Shown here: in pieces, positions 22,071-34,399 of the stretch | Numbering within the stretch: position 1 is the stretch's first letter | Layout: each line of letters starts with the position of its first letter | Assembly: GCA_947095585.1 (NCBI GenBank) | Contig: OX352763.1 | Span: 98,869,908 to 98,933,907, forward strand | Length of the DNA stretch: 64,000 bases | Reading direction: 5' to 3' | From: Nephrocerus scutellatus | Lineage: Eukaryota > Arthropoda > Insecta > Diptera > Pipunculidae | Notes under the pieces: generated by a model | Told to the model about the DNA's origin: nothing | Seen by the model: only the letters and a program-made list of their open reading frames with translations | Database searches by the model: none | Translations under genes and position numbers: made by a program

Positions 22071-24089
22071 TTAATTTTGTTTACTTTCTCTGTTCCTGTT
22101 CGTCACGGAAGGCAAAAATGTATATGTAAATACATAATGGACAATCGATATCGACAGAAAGAATATTGGAACAGTAAAGATTAAGATATTTCACCCAACA
22201 TAAAAAAGCTCAGAATGCGGTATTTAAAGAATGATATAAATATAATATTGTAATATAACAATGGACGGCCCCGGCCTAAGAATACCTAACCTATCTTAAC
22301 CAAAAATTTGCAATAAGATACTGTTTAAAAAATTGGGTATTATTTTTGTTTTTTATCTTAAAATTCAATTACGCAGTAAAGTCTTATCTATCCTAATTAT
22401 TTTCAAGTTAAACATTTGTTAAAAAAATTAAAAAATCATTACAATAAACTGACTTCGATTTACAAAAAACAAAAGCTCTGAACTTACAAACACTTAAGTA
22501 GTCCGCAAGTCATTACATTTTGAATTTTAATCAACGAGTCAATCAGGTCTTTTGAAATTTGTGGCCGTAATCGTCTTAAAGCCTCCTCATGCAAAAGTCA
22601 ACAGCAGCTTACAATGAATGCGTCAAAAGACGACAAGAAACATTTGAAATGGAAGTTGCCACCCACTTATTGACCCTATCGCATACCGACAACATTTTAG
22701 TCTACTTACAGTCCAACATCCAATTCTTCCTTCACTTTGTGAACCTTATGTTTGTTCAAGCATAAATAACATCATCAGAATGGTATAACATTAGTTACTT
22801 GCCAATAAAGACTCTTAGACTCTACATAGTCAGCTTTAAAATTAAATTGAAAGAAGACTGCTCCTGCCCAGTAATCCCATTATGTGGCTACCAATATTGT
22901 TTGCCAATTAAGCTGGTTATTGAACATCACCACCAAAGCCATTAAAAGACCAATTAAATTAATTGAAAGCTGCTTCAACAGGCTCTGTGCATTGTGTTGT
23001 CGACTTTGGGGATTTTGAGTCCCGAGTGCACTTGTATCCTCATGGTGCATCATTTGTGATGCCCTTCACTTAATGCATCCATCAATGCATCATCGTTTAC
23101 ATATTCTGAATACTCAATAGAATCGCTCCATCACTTCATATCCAGTTGGGGATTGAGGATGAAATATTTGATTTGATGCGATGCTCATCGAAAGGATGCA
23201 TAGCAAATAGGTACGTTGTGCAGTACGTTGATGCCAGCTTATGGCACTTCACAGACCAATGCGTTATTCAAAAATGCTAAGTGAGTGAAAGGATTGAAAT
23301 CATAGATATGTTGCGCCCGAAGAGTTATTCACACGCTATTGATTTCTAATAGAGATTATTTTGAAATGTCTGAATTGACTGGATTATAATGGCATGCAGC
23401 AGGAATGAATTGAATGTACTCGGGCTATAATGTTGCGTCTATTAGTACAACAAGCTGTAAGGTAAAACTATACAGATATGGTGATGAGCTACATTGAGTA
23501 TTTTCCACCTTCTTTTGATGACTTCAATACATTTGAGTAATAAAGTTTACTTCCATTGGGAGATTTCGTATATCAGCAGCTGGAAAGTTGCGTTGACCTC
23601 AGGCAGAATAAGTACCATAGGCTTATTTAAATTGAAACTTCAAATGGTTTTATTTTTTCCAATAAATAGCTTGTTGGAAACCTTTATAACCGAATGTTAT
23701 GAAGGAGTGCAACACTGCTTGGCTCTCGAATAGATGAGCGATTAGTAATCGCAATAATAGAATTGTAAAAATAAAAACAAATACTTAGTCATATTGACAT
23801 CAAGTAGCAGCTTAAAAAATCGCAAGATGTCTTCAAGCTACAACATTTGGTACAAGGGGCTCAAGGTTTTTTCAAACGGCTAATTATGTAGTGAGAAAAG
23901 CCAAGCATGACTTACCACACATAGGAAAGATAAATGGAAAATCACAGCACGTTAGATCAGATCTAAATTGGAAGGACGCCGTACACCAAGACAGATAAGA
24001 TATTCTCCAAAAGACTTTCTTTATGTCAGAGTGCATTTTGGTAAAGATCCTATAACGATAATAACGGCACGTTGTGCCTTTCTCATGTA
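22071..24089. other. unassigned DNA, no gene recognised
   Basis: About 2 kb. The part at 22550-23230 lacks all the repeat families of the window and may be single-copy intron or intergenic DNA. At 23962-23990 a short plus-strand piece reads LNWKDAVHQD, like the 'LRWKDGVEQD' end of RTE elements, but is too short to call. Confidence 0.3.
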
Positions 24090-24995
24090 TTGGCATATTA
24101 TACGTCTTCTCCAGTATTCTGGCATAACTTCTGCCTCTCATACTTGCACTATTAGTTCATGAATTGCTTGGTGTAGTGCGGATCCTCCTGATATAATCAG
24201 CTTCGCTCGGATATCATCTGATCCCAAGGCCTTATTTTTTGAGCCGATTAGTCGCTCTCCTAACTTTGTATATTCATGGTGGCCTCAGCAGAGTGTGGTC
24301 GTCGGTCATTGGTGCGGCGAGCCACCAATTCTTATGTTAGCTTGTCGTTTAGCAACTTATCATCAAACCGCTCCAAGATGCCTTTGAGACCGGCGATCTG
24401 ATTACTCTCCTTGTGCATCCCATATTTCCCCATACCGCGGACTCTTTAGTAGAACCTTAGCTCTTCATGCGGTCATCGCTCTCTGTACTGATCTAGTTCA
24501 TGGACGAAATTCTTCTTCCAAACTGTATCTGCTTCTTCTGAGATTTTTATATTTCTCTTCGCATGTCCGCGTTTACTGAGATTTTGCATTTCTCGGTACG
24601 CAATGTAGAGTTCAGTCGCTGGCTTAGATTCGTCATCGAACCAGTCGTCCCGATCTTTATGACCTAATGACAGTATTTCTACGGTGAGTCTATTTCTCTT
24701 TACGTCCGGCATCTCAGCCCCAGGGGTAACTCTGCCTTTATTTAGAGCGAGTCCTATAACTTGACTATAGCTGTTTCTGGTCTTTTTGTTGCGAAGGGCA
24801 GCCGTGTTGATTCGATTCTGAATCGCGGATGCGGTCTGTTTGGTGATGCAATACTCATCGGAGCATCTCATGTGGATTGCTATTATGCCAGCTTTATATT
24901 ATGGCAGGCTATCGGCTAGGTTATTTGCAGCTCGAGATCTATTGAGTGAGCATACGTTCTATAAGAAAATTCTTAAATAGTTTAGCCACTTTTGT
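24090..24995 (-). mobile_element. RTE-clade LINE fragment, minus strand
   Basis: From high to low coordinates: the EN start (24960-24880; AGATCTCGAGCTGC-type sequence equivalent to RARAAQQIAD), a jump over most of the EN, the linker at 24871-24473 (NRINTAALRNKKTRNSYSQV, DRDDWFDDESKPATE), and the RT start at 24330-24100 with equivalents of the 'SDGIPAE' and 'IHELI' regions. Internal deletion, frameshifts and stops. Same family as 14561-16720. Confidence 0.8.
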
Positions 24996-26489
24996 TGTCA
25001 TAGTCGACGTTGATCAGATTTTCTGAGTCTGATTTAATAAATATTTATAATACAAGTGGTGCCAAGTTCAAACTACAAAGCGAATTATCTAAATACTCTG
25101 AATTGATAGGATGACAAATGGTGTGCGATAGTGTACTGGTTCGTTAGATTACGTTTATATTCCTCCGTCTCCGTATGAATCAGTTATGTTTTTAAAATTA
25201 ATTGTACTGTTCTTATTAAGTTACCGGTCTTCTTCTATCGTATCGCAAAAAGAGCTTACAATTACAATTTGATAACAATTTGTGATACAAGGACACACAA
25301 ACTCAATTCAAAAATAGACAATCTCAGTGCTCTTCATGTAGTGCTTCTTTATGCAATTTATGCAATTATGCAAGTATTGTCCCTTCCAATCTATTAGATC
25401 TTTTTAGATTACATTTTGACAACTTCAACTCATTCGAATATCGTTGCAGCACAGTTTCACATCTCTTAGTTCCAGTGGATTGCATTTGAATTAATTAGTC
25501 TTTCTGCAATCGCAGCCTGAATCGGACACTTCAACTAAGAAATTTGCCAAAATCTATTTTGACGTAAATCAATCTTGCATCGTTGCAGTCACATAATCAG
25601 TTCAGTACAGTTCTTTTTATTTTACTTTGAGGAAGGACATATCTGCGTTGAATACTCAAATGTGATTCTTGTTTAGACAACAAATATTGCATTGAATCAC
25701 TTGCTTTCTGAAAATTACGCATCGCCTCTCTCCTTTCCCTATACACAGATCTACCAGCCAGCTTCCAGTGGGTCTAATCGAAGCAATAACTCAAAGAGAA
25801 GTTATATCCTCTCTGCGAATGCATACATTTTATTAGCAATTCTGTTTGTTGTCCTTCGAATATTTGTCCAAGGACGTTAGGAGTCAGATGGACGATGAGG
25901 TGATTTTACATATATGCATTTTTTAAGGTGGACAGGCAGATTGCTTGCTATAATCATTTCGACGCCTTTCCAGTGACTATAGATCTGATGGTAAAGACTT
26001 TTGGAATTCGGTTTAAAAATGGTTGGATATAAAGTACTCTAGTATGCCTTTATGTTGCACAATTGTTAGATCTATAAGCTTTGCTATATGAAAATTAAAG
26101 AAATAAGAAAAATAAATAAAAAAGATGAAAGAAAAAAAGCCATTATCATTAAGGGATACTTCAGACTACCAATTTAATTGTCTGATATCTGAGGAGCAAA
26201 AATCTTTCTATTTTTTTTTTCTTTAAATTTTTAATTAATCCATTTTAACAATTAAGACCTTAGCTTCGACGTCTTACCCATACACTTATGTTCCGTCGTC
26301 AGTTATGAACCGTTTCTGCAGAAATGGATCTACGCTGACTTCATTCAGAAACTCCTGAGCAATGTTCAGTAAACACGGCTTTTTCTACCCTGAAACGCCA
26401 TTTATGCTAAAGACATCAGAAAATGTTGCTTGGCATGAGCCAAGTTATATCCCCAAATATCATCAGCAAATTTTCTGATAGTAATTCAG
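24996..26489. other. unassigned DNA, one weak exon-like frame
   Basis: At 25678-25880 an open frame follows TTCTTGTTTAG, a possible splice acceptor, and ends in a TAG. Its end, AYILLAILFVVLRIFV, could be a membrane segment. There is no recognisable family and no paired donor, so I do not call a gene. The remainder is A+T-rich and featureless. Confidence 0.25.
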
Positions 26490-26998
26490 CGATTTTTTCG
26501 ATGTTTTCATGGCTTGTTGATGGGTCGGTTGGGTTATCTTTATGTGCCCCACGTTATCTTCACGCAAAGTTGTCTCCCAATCGCCGCTGTGCACGGTCAA
26601 GCTTCTCTCCAGCACACGCGAAAACAATAAAAAAAAATAAACAACTGTGTAGTGTTGTGTGTTTGCGCACAAATAAATAAAAATAATAATCAAGTGCGAG
26701 CAAACGGTTCGCACGATCGGCCGATCACTAAGTGCAATGTGCAGTTTGTGTGTCCGTGTGCCCGTCCCCAACACCGCAGCTAAAGAACATGGTGAAACAT
26801 AACTGTCGTATGTTTTGCATGCGGCAGTCTGTTGGTGATCTTATTCTTTAGCAATTAGAATAACGGATTGTGAGTGTTTGTTTCTTCTGGTGATTTAACT
26901 CATTTTGTCGTGAAGGCATAACACTGGCGACAATTTGTGTTAATAATCCAATTTGAGACATACTCTTCTCAATTCGGTTGAAGGAAGCGGTAAGTTGT

Positions 26999-28265
26999 GT
27001 TGTGTGTTTGCTTTTTGTAGTTATGTCTGATTTCAGAGTGGATCTCAGCAACATACGTGGGCTGAGAACGAATTTTTTTTTCGCTGTATTCACACATGTA
27101 AATGTCCACAGTCCAGCAGTTCTGGCACTAAGCGAAACTCAAGTATTTGAGAATTCTGATACTTTAGATTTAAATCTGCCTGGGTATAGCTTAGTGCCAT
27201 TATTTTTCCCAAGACGCGGGCTCGCAATTTATGTCCGTAGTGATGTCGCGTTCAAACTTTTTCCTCAATTCAGCCGATGTTCCAATCCGGAATTTAATTT
27301 CATATGGCTGAGAGTAGTGGTACAAGGGCGCAACATCCACTACTGCTTTCTTTATAGAAGCCCCAAATTAGACAGAGTTTCAACTCTTCACGAGTTTGAT
27401 GCACTCTGTCTGATTCAATTGCAAGAATTGTCACAATTGATGATAACACTGAAATCGTTATTGCGGCCGATTTCAATGTACACAATTCTGGATGGCTTCG
27501 CCATTCTGGCCAGACAACATCCGTAGGAAGGGATGTTGAGTTGTTCGCTGAGTTTAATCACTTTACTCAGCTTGTAAATGAGCCTACAAGAATACCTGAC
27601 ATTGCAAATCATTCCGCAAACACCCTTGACTTGTTCCTTACCTCTCGTCCTGATAATTACTCCGTCAATGTATTATCGCCTCTAGGCTCGTCTGACCATT
27701 CTGTTGTATCAGCTACTTTCTCGTTAAAAAACCACGCATTGAGAGAAAAACTCCCAAAAAATACAGTACGACAATACGAGAAAGCCAATTGGGGACGGCC
27801 TTAACAACTTCTTTGGGAGTTTTAACTGGTCGCTATTGTTTCGCGATAGCAACGTGGATGCCACCGCTGATTCAATCACAAACATCATTCTTATTGGTAT
27901 GAGAAAGTTTATCCCTTTCAGGGATAAGTCTATCAAACCAAAGGATGATGGATGGTACGACTCGAGCTGTAAAGAGGCTTCTAGGATTAGAGAGGTATGC
28001 TTTCGGTTTTACAAAGCAAACCCTACAGAGGAAAACCGAAGAAATTTTTAACGAGCCAAAAATGATTACAATGCTCATCTTCGGCCTGTCAAATTGGCCT
28101 ACGACCAAAAATTGAGGCAAAGAATACTACAATGTCCCAAAGGTAGTAAAAATTTTTGGTCATTCGTGAAAAGAATCAAAAACACAGCCTTGTCGTCCAT
28201 TCCAACGCTCGTTTATAATGACACTCCAGTTGTCAGCTCTAAAGACAAAGCCAATCTGTTTGCAT
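26999..28265 (+). pseudogene. CR1/jockey-like endonuclease domain, broken
   Basis: The apurinic-type endonuclease that would nick target DNA for priming. The protein starts around MSDFRVDLSNIRGLRTN (27023). Catalytic-region motifs in order: LALSETQ (27121-27141, with the catalytic glutamate), FNFIWLRVV, CFLYRSP, AADFNVHNSGW (27463-27495; usual GDFN now ADFN), PTRIPD, ANTLDLFLTS and SPLGSSDHSV (SDH at 27691-27699). A frameshift between about 27420 and 27460 splits it, another follows NWG at about 27800, and a TAA at 28265 ends the linker. Length and motif order are close to normal for the domain, so decay is mainly by small indels. Confidence 0.85.
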
Positions 28266-28294
28266 AAGAAATATCTTGAAACCAATGCAAGCTT

Positions 28295-29398
28295 TGCGAC
28301 CGGCAGTACGGATTTCGTGGGCAACGTTCCACTGGTGATTTGATGGTATATCTCACCGAACGTTGGAACCGGTCGTTGCATCATTTTGGTGAAATCAAAG
28401 CTGTTGCACTTGATATTTCCAAAGCATTTCACAGAGTTTGGCATCAAGCTCTTTTGTCTAAAATGCGTGCTTATAGAGTCGATGAAAAACTGCTTCATTG
28501 GATTAGAAGCTATCTTTTGGACCGCTCAATTCAATTTGTTTTGGACGGTTTCAAGTCTGAAATACACCACATAAATGCTGGTGTTCCCTAGGGCTCTGTT
28601 CTGTTCCCGACACTTTTTCTCATTTTTATTAATGATCCCTTATCTGTGACTTCTAATCCAATTCACTCTTTCGCTGACGACAGCACTCTCAGATTCTCAT
28701 ATAAGTTTGAGGAACGAACCTCCACTTCTCATGTGGAACTCAAACAACTATGTTAAGCTCGTTAAATTCTGACCTAGACAGCATAATTAATTGGGGAGAA
28801 AACAATCGAGTAGATTTAAATGCTTCCAAAACCCAATGCTATCTCCTGTCATCTAAGCGAATCCCAAATCCAATGGCATTATTCATGAATGGCACTTGCA
28901 TCGAGGAAACTGAAAATCTCGCAATTCTCGGTATATGCGTTAACGACAAGCTTCGTTGGAATGACCACATATTTACCGTTTTCTAAGCCGATGCAAGAAA
29001 TATTTCACTCCCCCTGATCTGCCTACTATCTACAAGGCTTTTATTTGCTCTAAACTTGAGTACAATGGTCATATTTGGTCTGGTGCGCCTAAAACCACTT
29101 TGCATCAGCTAGATAGAATTTAAAACCGCGCAATAAAACTTATCGGCGACGCAAATATAGCGAAATCAATAGATTCGCTTGAACACCGCAGCAACGTTTC
29201 CTGCTTGTGACTGTTTTATCGTTTCTTCCACCAGCGGTGCTCAAGAGAAATAGCCATTTGCATGCCACCTCTCCTTGAATTCAACCGTGATACTCGTGGC
29301 ACACTAAATGGTCATTAGTTTACCCTTAAGCCCATCTTCGGACGTACAGTTAAGTTCAGGGATACGTTCTTTAGCCGTACAACACGTATGTCTTTAAC
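28295..29398 (+). pseudogene. CR1/jockey-like reverse transcriptase, broken
   Basis: Begins at QYGFRGQRSTGDLM (fingers), then AVALDISKAFHRVWHQ (palm; FDR now FHR), INAGVP*GSV (stop at 28589 in the GVPQGS block) and SFADDSTLRFS with the catalytic FADD at 28670-28681. The thumb region continues with NRVDLNASKTQCYLLSSKR and LGICVNDKLRWNDHIF. A stop at about 28984 and later frameshifts end it. About 100 residues of the RT N-terminal side are missing. Confidence 0.9.
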
Positions 29399-30075
29399 TC
29401 ATCTTGAAAATATTTCTACCACTTGTAAACGCCACAGCCAACATTAACAATGTGGTACTTTATTCCATTCGTACCAAAATATGTACAGTCTTTTCGACAG
29501 CTAACAATAAACTATGCAAGTAATAAAGCTACCAAAACCTACTGGAAAACATTATATCTGAAAGCCAAGCAGCGTTGCTAGCCTTAGATGGCCCAGCTTT
29601 CTATTAAAATAAAGGTCAGTGAGTCGGAATACAATGCAATAATGCAAATGGGAATCACCACCTGGGATGAGACAAGTCTAAAAGCTTCTTTTTTACATAA
29701 AAAATCTATATGGAGCACTTAAGTTAGACCGCAAAACATTTATATTCTTGTACCATACCATACCATGTACCATAATAATACGTCATGGCTAATTCCCTGA
29801 TCATTTGGTAAAAATGGGGAAACATCACTAAATTTTAAAGGCAAAAATACCTCAAGGCACACACAGTTTATTGCCAGGAGTTCCTGCTTTATTTTTATAG
29901 AATGTAAGGGTTTTGTCCAAAATATGTTGTGTTATATTCATTTCATTTCGTTATTTTTTGTTTTTTCTTTCTTTTTTCAATTTCTTTTAAAATTGAATTG
30001 CCACTTTTTGAAATTAGCATACATTCGAAAATTGAAAAAGTAAAATTTTACTCAATATTAATTAATTATTATAAA
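29399..30075. other. unassigned A+T-rich DNA
   Basis: Separates the broken end of the CR1-like copy from the RTE copy. Contains two CATACCAT tracts at 29753-29770. No gene or family repeat recognised. Confidence 0.3.
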
Positions 30076-31335
30076 TGTAAGGCAGTGAGCCATCAGCAGA
30101 AAATTGCTTCACTGAATGCTTCAGAATTACAGGTGGCAATAAATGAACTGCTATGCAACCTTCGCGTGCGGGGCAGATTTAAAAACATAAGCCTCATAAA
30201 CGTTCACGCACCCACAGAGGATTCTCAGATGATTGAATCAGTCGAACGGGAACTCCATGCCTGCCCTCAGTATGATGTAAAAAGATGTAAAAATCATTCT
30301 GGGGGATGTGAATGCTAAAATAGGTAGGAAGCTGGTATTCAGGTAGTAAATTGGCACCCATAGCTTACACGAGAACGCTAATGACAATGGACAACGAGTC
30401 ATAGTGATGGCAGCAAGCAATAATTTGGTAGTTAAGAGTACAAGGCTTGCGCATAGAAATAACCACAAAGCCATCTGGGAATCTCCTGATGGAGCCACTC
30501 GCAATCAGATAGACCACTTGTTGATAGACCGCCGTCGTAACCTGAACTTGATTACGGTACGAAGGTACCGAGGTGGGAACGTCGACTCCGACCACTATCT
30601 TGTTGGTATGGTGCTCCGAGTGCGGATTGCATCATTACGAAAGACTGCATCAGCGAATCAGATTCGAGTCAACACGGAGATCGGAACGACTGGTTCGAAG
30701 GCGAATGTAAGCTAGAGACTGAACGTAAGAATGTTCCGTACCGACCAATGCAACAGCATCACAGAACGCGGGTACGCGAAGATAAATATCAAGAGCTCAA
30801 AATGTATGAAAAAACAGTTCACCGCCGAAAGAAGGCAGCCTGGGAGAAGAATCTCGTCCGTGAACTAGAACAGTACAGAGAGCGAGGACCGCACCAGGCG
30901 AGGAAGATCTACCAAAGAGTCCACGGTATGACCCAATATACACCGCATTGTACAAACTGCAAAGACAAAGACGATCTCAAAGACGACTTGGAGCGATGGG
31001 AAGAGAACTTTGATGATGTGGAATTGGAGGCTCCACCAATGAACGAAAACACACTATGCTGCCATCGCCAAGCATAGACGAAGTTAGCAGAGCTCTAAAT
31101 ATATAATAAGGTCCCGGGATCAGAAGCTATGCCAGCGAAGCTGATTAAAACAGGAGGTCCCGCAATACACCAAGAAATTCATGAACTAATAGTGCAAGTA
31201 TGGGAGGAAGAAGCGATGCCAGAAAACTGGCGAAGTGTGACGTCATTTAATTTCAGGCATTTTAACAACAGATGACATTTACCGGGATGAAAAATGTCTA
31301 GAGTTTCAAAACTCACTACACTACTCACTACTTTC
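30076..31335 (+). mobile_element. RTE-clade LINE, endonuclease to RT start
   Basis: The start matches 14571 onward (GGCAGTGAGCCATCAGCAGA). EN motifs: RFKNISLINVHAPTED (30174-30225), then ILGDVNAKIGR in a shifted frame (30290-30330), HKAIWESPDG, NQIDHLLIDRRR (30505-30540) and NVDSDHYLVGM (30575-30610, with the SDH motif). The linker MQQHHRTRVREDKYQELK spans 30748-30815. RT starts near 31075, and VWEEEAMPENWRS falls at 31198-31240. It ends near GATGAAAAATGTCTAGAGTT (31288), a block shared with 56953. A 10-bp tandem duplication breaks the EN frame. Confidence 0.85.
30274..30293 (+). repeat. 10-bp tandem duplication causing a frameshift
   Basis: GATGTAAAAA occurs twice in tandem (30274-30283, 30284-30293). 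The equivalent place in the copy at 14561-16720 has a single GACGTAAAAA at about 15238. The duplication shifts the endonuclease frame just before ILGDVNAK. Confidence 0.85.
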
Positions 31336-31565
31336 TTCACCCAATATGCGCTAATTCTACTTTTTAACATATCCAGAAATGTGGCTCATCAGAAAAAAAG
31401 ATTTTCTTCGGTACGTAGTGCGTACAGAGTTATTATTTCTGTAGAACTGCACTCATATACAAGAGAAGTATTTTTCAATTCTCTATTTAAAGTTCGCATC
31501 TGGATTTATTGGATTGTTTGCTTAATTAAATATGTTGACCAATTTTTAATTCATAAAAGCCGATA

Positions 31566-31876
31566 TTGCCGACTGTGCGCACATGTGTGTCTTCGATGAC
31601 AACACTTTCTATAAAAATTTGGAAGTGATCGGAACCCAAGGTCAAAGAGCTCCATATAATTATTTTCACTATTAACCCAATTTATTCAAACTTTGCGCAC
31701 ATGTGTATCTCCGATGACAACACTATCTATTAAAATTTGGATGTTATCAGGACCCGAAGTCGAAGTTCTCTCATATAATCGGTGTCAAAATTAACCCGAT
31801 TTTTTTTTCAAACTTTACACACATTTGTATCTCTGGTTAGAGAATTTACATGAAAAATGTAAATTTTTATGGGTTT
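31566..31876 (+). mobile_element. Helentron-like tandem-repeat element, 5' truncated
   Basis: Carries about three diverged units (ACATGTGTGTCTTCGATGAC, ACATGTGTATCTCCGATGAC and ACATTTGTATCTCTGG) and the intact 3' end: TAGAGAATTTA at 31838-31848 followed by CATGAAAAATGTAAATTTTT and ATGGGTTT. It lacks the 5' inverted repeat and the (GGCT)n tract. Confidence 0.75.
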
Positions 31877-33535
31877 GGTTTTTATACATAAACATTAAGA
31901 AGAAAATATCTTTACAGCAAAACTTAAGTAGCGTTCGTTGCACGGCTTTAAGGTGATTTCGCGTCCTGCACAACGCTAATGGCTCATTACTCTTTGTTCT
32001 GTTCATTATCATCATCATCTGCATCATCTGTTCTTCCTTGAGCAACTGCTAAAGGGAGTTCATGCGAACACACAAAATAAGATTTATTGCAATTATCCAT
32101 TACTATTTGCTATTTATTTCGAATACAAAATCGAATTGCTTTTGTACATCCGGAATTCATATCTGGCGAGCATCCTTCCTAGCAATTGAATGAATCAGTG
32201 AATTACTCATCCTCCCGATTACCAACCATTTAACTCCGCCACTCATTGCATTGTTATTGTAATCTTCATCTTCCGACCGATAACTTATTAGACATATTCA
32301 ATTGCCTCAATGTGACGTCATCTGCAAGGAAATAAGTTACAGAGCCCACCACACGCCCTCTAATTACAAATCCATTTCAAAGACGGAATTTGCTCTTCAA
32401 TATTTCCGTTTCATGTCCAACCAATCTAAACGGACGAAATACATGCGATACAAAGATACACAGTCAAAAGGTAGATCTATCGCAATTGTATTAAAGTTAG
32501 TGGAACAGAAGTATCTACGGTTGTCTGCATTAGCTTCTCGTGGATAATGAACGCAGCATGCGATTTAGAGAAATGAATTTATTGCGCTTTTGGGCAGGAG
32601 AGATAAGTAACTAATAGTAAGACAAGCGCATACATTGTCATCGCAAGTCACATCGCTCGTCTTGTAGTTTAATAATAAAGTAACATTTATGAGTCACAAT
32701 AGGACTAATAAGAAAAAAAAATTTAATTTCTCTCAATATAATGCTTTGACATTTTTTCTTCACGAAGAAGTACCTCGCCAGCAGGCAATGGACTCAAGAT
32801 TTTGCTAAGCAGTTTCGTAGGATAGTTTCGATATATCTGTCGAGGAATTCATTAGCCCTCCTCAATGTAGAATTGTTGCCAAGAATCCATGAAATGAACG
32901 GTAATTTTGATAAATAGTTTTTTACCGTTTTTGGCTATCAATAACAACTTTATTTTCTGCGCTTCTACGAGTGGGATGGGGGAGGAAACGACACAACGAC
33001 TTCTACTTATCCTTTTACTTTGCTATCTGCTGCGTTTCGGTAGTCGCCCAGAACCAATGAACAATGGTAATGCCAATTCAGGATGATATTTTATTGTTTT
33101 CCCTGTTGGCGGCTCCGGAGACTACGAGGACATGTCTAAGCAAAGTACACGTATCATTTGCAGATGATTTATTAATCCACTCGAATTTATTTATTGCCAA
33201 AAGCCTGTCAAAATATATCCCTGCTCTGGCGGGGTCGTTGATAGAAACCAATAAGATAGACTCCAGTGCACTTTTCCAAATTGAAGTTACGAATTCGAAA
33301 AGTGTACCAAGTGCCTTGTAATAGTAATTTCCATTTTTCGGTGTTAGGCGTGTATCCCCTCCATTTCTCAGTATGACCGTGCCTAATATAATTCCTTATT
33401 CGTTGTTCGAATTATTGGAACTCAGATGAGGTAATAAGATACCGAGTAGATCTTTTCTTGCTCCAACATTTTATAACAATACTTTTTTATTGATTTAAAA
33501 TATTTAAAAAAAAGATTTCTGAAAAAAAGTAAATT
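31877..33535. other. unassigned DNA, no gene recognised
   Basis: About 1.7 kb. Simple ATCATCATC sequence at about 32008-32030. Open frames at 32302-32547 and 33064-33321 lack known domains. May be single-copy sequence. Confidence 0.3.
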
Positions 33536-33539
33536 TATG

Positions 33540-33723
33540 TAAATACTTTAATTGGAGATATACATGTGTGCAGCGTTTTAAAAAAATGGGGTTAATTTTT
33601 AAAAAAAAATTATATGGAAGCCCCACCTGAACACTTCCAAATTTTTATATAAATGGTTATTTCATCGAAAACCCACATGTGTGCCATGTTTAAATAAAAT
33701 CGGGTAAATTTTGAACAAAAATT
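33540..33723 (-). mobile_element. Helentron-like tandem-repeat element fragment
   Basis: About one and a half units in minus orientation: GGAGATATACATGTGTGCAG, GGGTTAATTTTTAAAAAAA, CCCACATGTGTGCCATG and AATAAAATCGGGTAAATTTT. Neither family end is present. Confidence 0.65.
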
Positions 33724-33771
33724 AAAATCAGAATCAGATTCAGAATCAGAATCAGAATCAGATTCACTATT
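33724..33771. repeat. (GAATCA)n microsatellite
   Basis: Imperfect hexanucleotide repeat of GAATCA/GATTCA, about eight units, immediately after the tandem-repeat element fragment. It produces an artificial Asp/Ser/Glu run in one frame. Confidence 0.85.
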
Positions 33772-33969
33772 TAAAGCAGACTTTATCGTTCCTATAGGAA
33801 CTTTTAATAAATTCATTAGAATTAATGAATTGTGAAATGCTATGGGAATTTTAGCATACACAGATATATATCCCACTGCCATAAAAGTGCCAAATAATGA
33901 AATGTTTGCAACTTCTTCATACTGGAAAGCAGATCCTAAAGCACGTAAGAAACTACTGTTTGATAAACA

Positions 33970-34145
33970 ACCGGTTCATATCCACCTGCAAAAGTTCTAC
34001 CCACCAGTCCCAAGGATTTTCTTTGTTCATGCGACAAAACTCCGACGGTAATAATTGTCATGGAAAGTTCATCAAATCGCCTTTCGGATGTGGTTTTAAT
34101 TTCTGGGTTCCTTCCATTTGTGTAAAAATATACAAAGGACACAAT
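33970..34145 (+). mobile_element. SINE copy E, degenerate
   Basis: Plus-orientation relic. ACTCCGACGGTAATAATTGTCATGGAAAGTTCATC and CGCCTTTCGGATGTGG correspond to the body of the SINE (compare 37460-37520), and TTCCATTTGTGTAAAAAT to the block before the tail. The tRNA-like head is only faintly visible near 33970 (CGGTTCATATCC). Confidence 0.55.
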
Positions 34146-34261
34146 ACGGATGGTCATCATCATCAGGCTCTGGAACACAATGGTCTGTTGCGGCGAAATT
34201 TAATAATTAAGTATAGCCCAAAATTTACTGACACACGATCGTTTTGATTTTAAAGCTAAAG

Positions 34262-34385
34262 CTTTTATGTTGCTTTCATTGATGTCAACATCGTCTGCTT
34301 AACGCAGTATTTGAATCGCCGTTATATCGGAGTTTCGGATCACATATTTAACGCCAGGTTGAAGATTACGAAGGTACCCTTCAAC
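34262..34385 (-). mobile_element. RTE-clade LINE fragment (RT active-site region)
   Basis: The minus strand carries the region around the catalytic aspartates: GATGTCAACATCGTCTGC corresponds to ADDVDI, and the following GAGTTTCGGATCAC to AACGCCAGGTTGAAGA stretch aligns with 53200-53260. Short and non-functional. It abuts an (ATT)n run at 34398-34412. Confidence 0.6.
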
Positions 34386-34399
34386 CCGTTATAGATGAT

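Larger units (their letters stand above)
26490..29398 (+). mobile_element. CR1/jockey-like LINE, most complete copy
   Basis: A non-LTR retrotransposon with endonuclease then reverse transcriptase. The recognisable protein runs from about 26999 to 29398. The stretch 26490-26980 is less A+T-rich and may be its 5' untranslated or ORF1 region (uncertain). There is a deletion between EN and RT near 28265-28295. The 3' end breaks off abruptly at CGTATG (29398), where the copy at 6571-6830 continues into GTGGAATGCTC. Clade assignment (CR1 versus jockey) rests on the overall look of the EN and RT blocks and needs a tree. Confidence 0.85.

Noticed and set aside
23962..23990. RTE C-terminal fragment on the plus strand (LNWKDAVHQD)
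   Set aside because: Only about ten residues match and the flanks do not; could be chance.
33724..33771. CRISPR-like or regularly spaced repeat
   Set aside because: It is a simple GAATCA microsatellite without spacers; the regular 113-122-bp arrays elsewhere are contiguous units, not repeat-spacer arrays.
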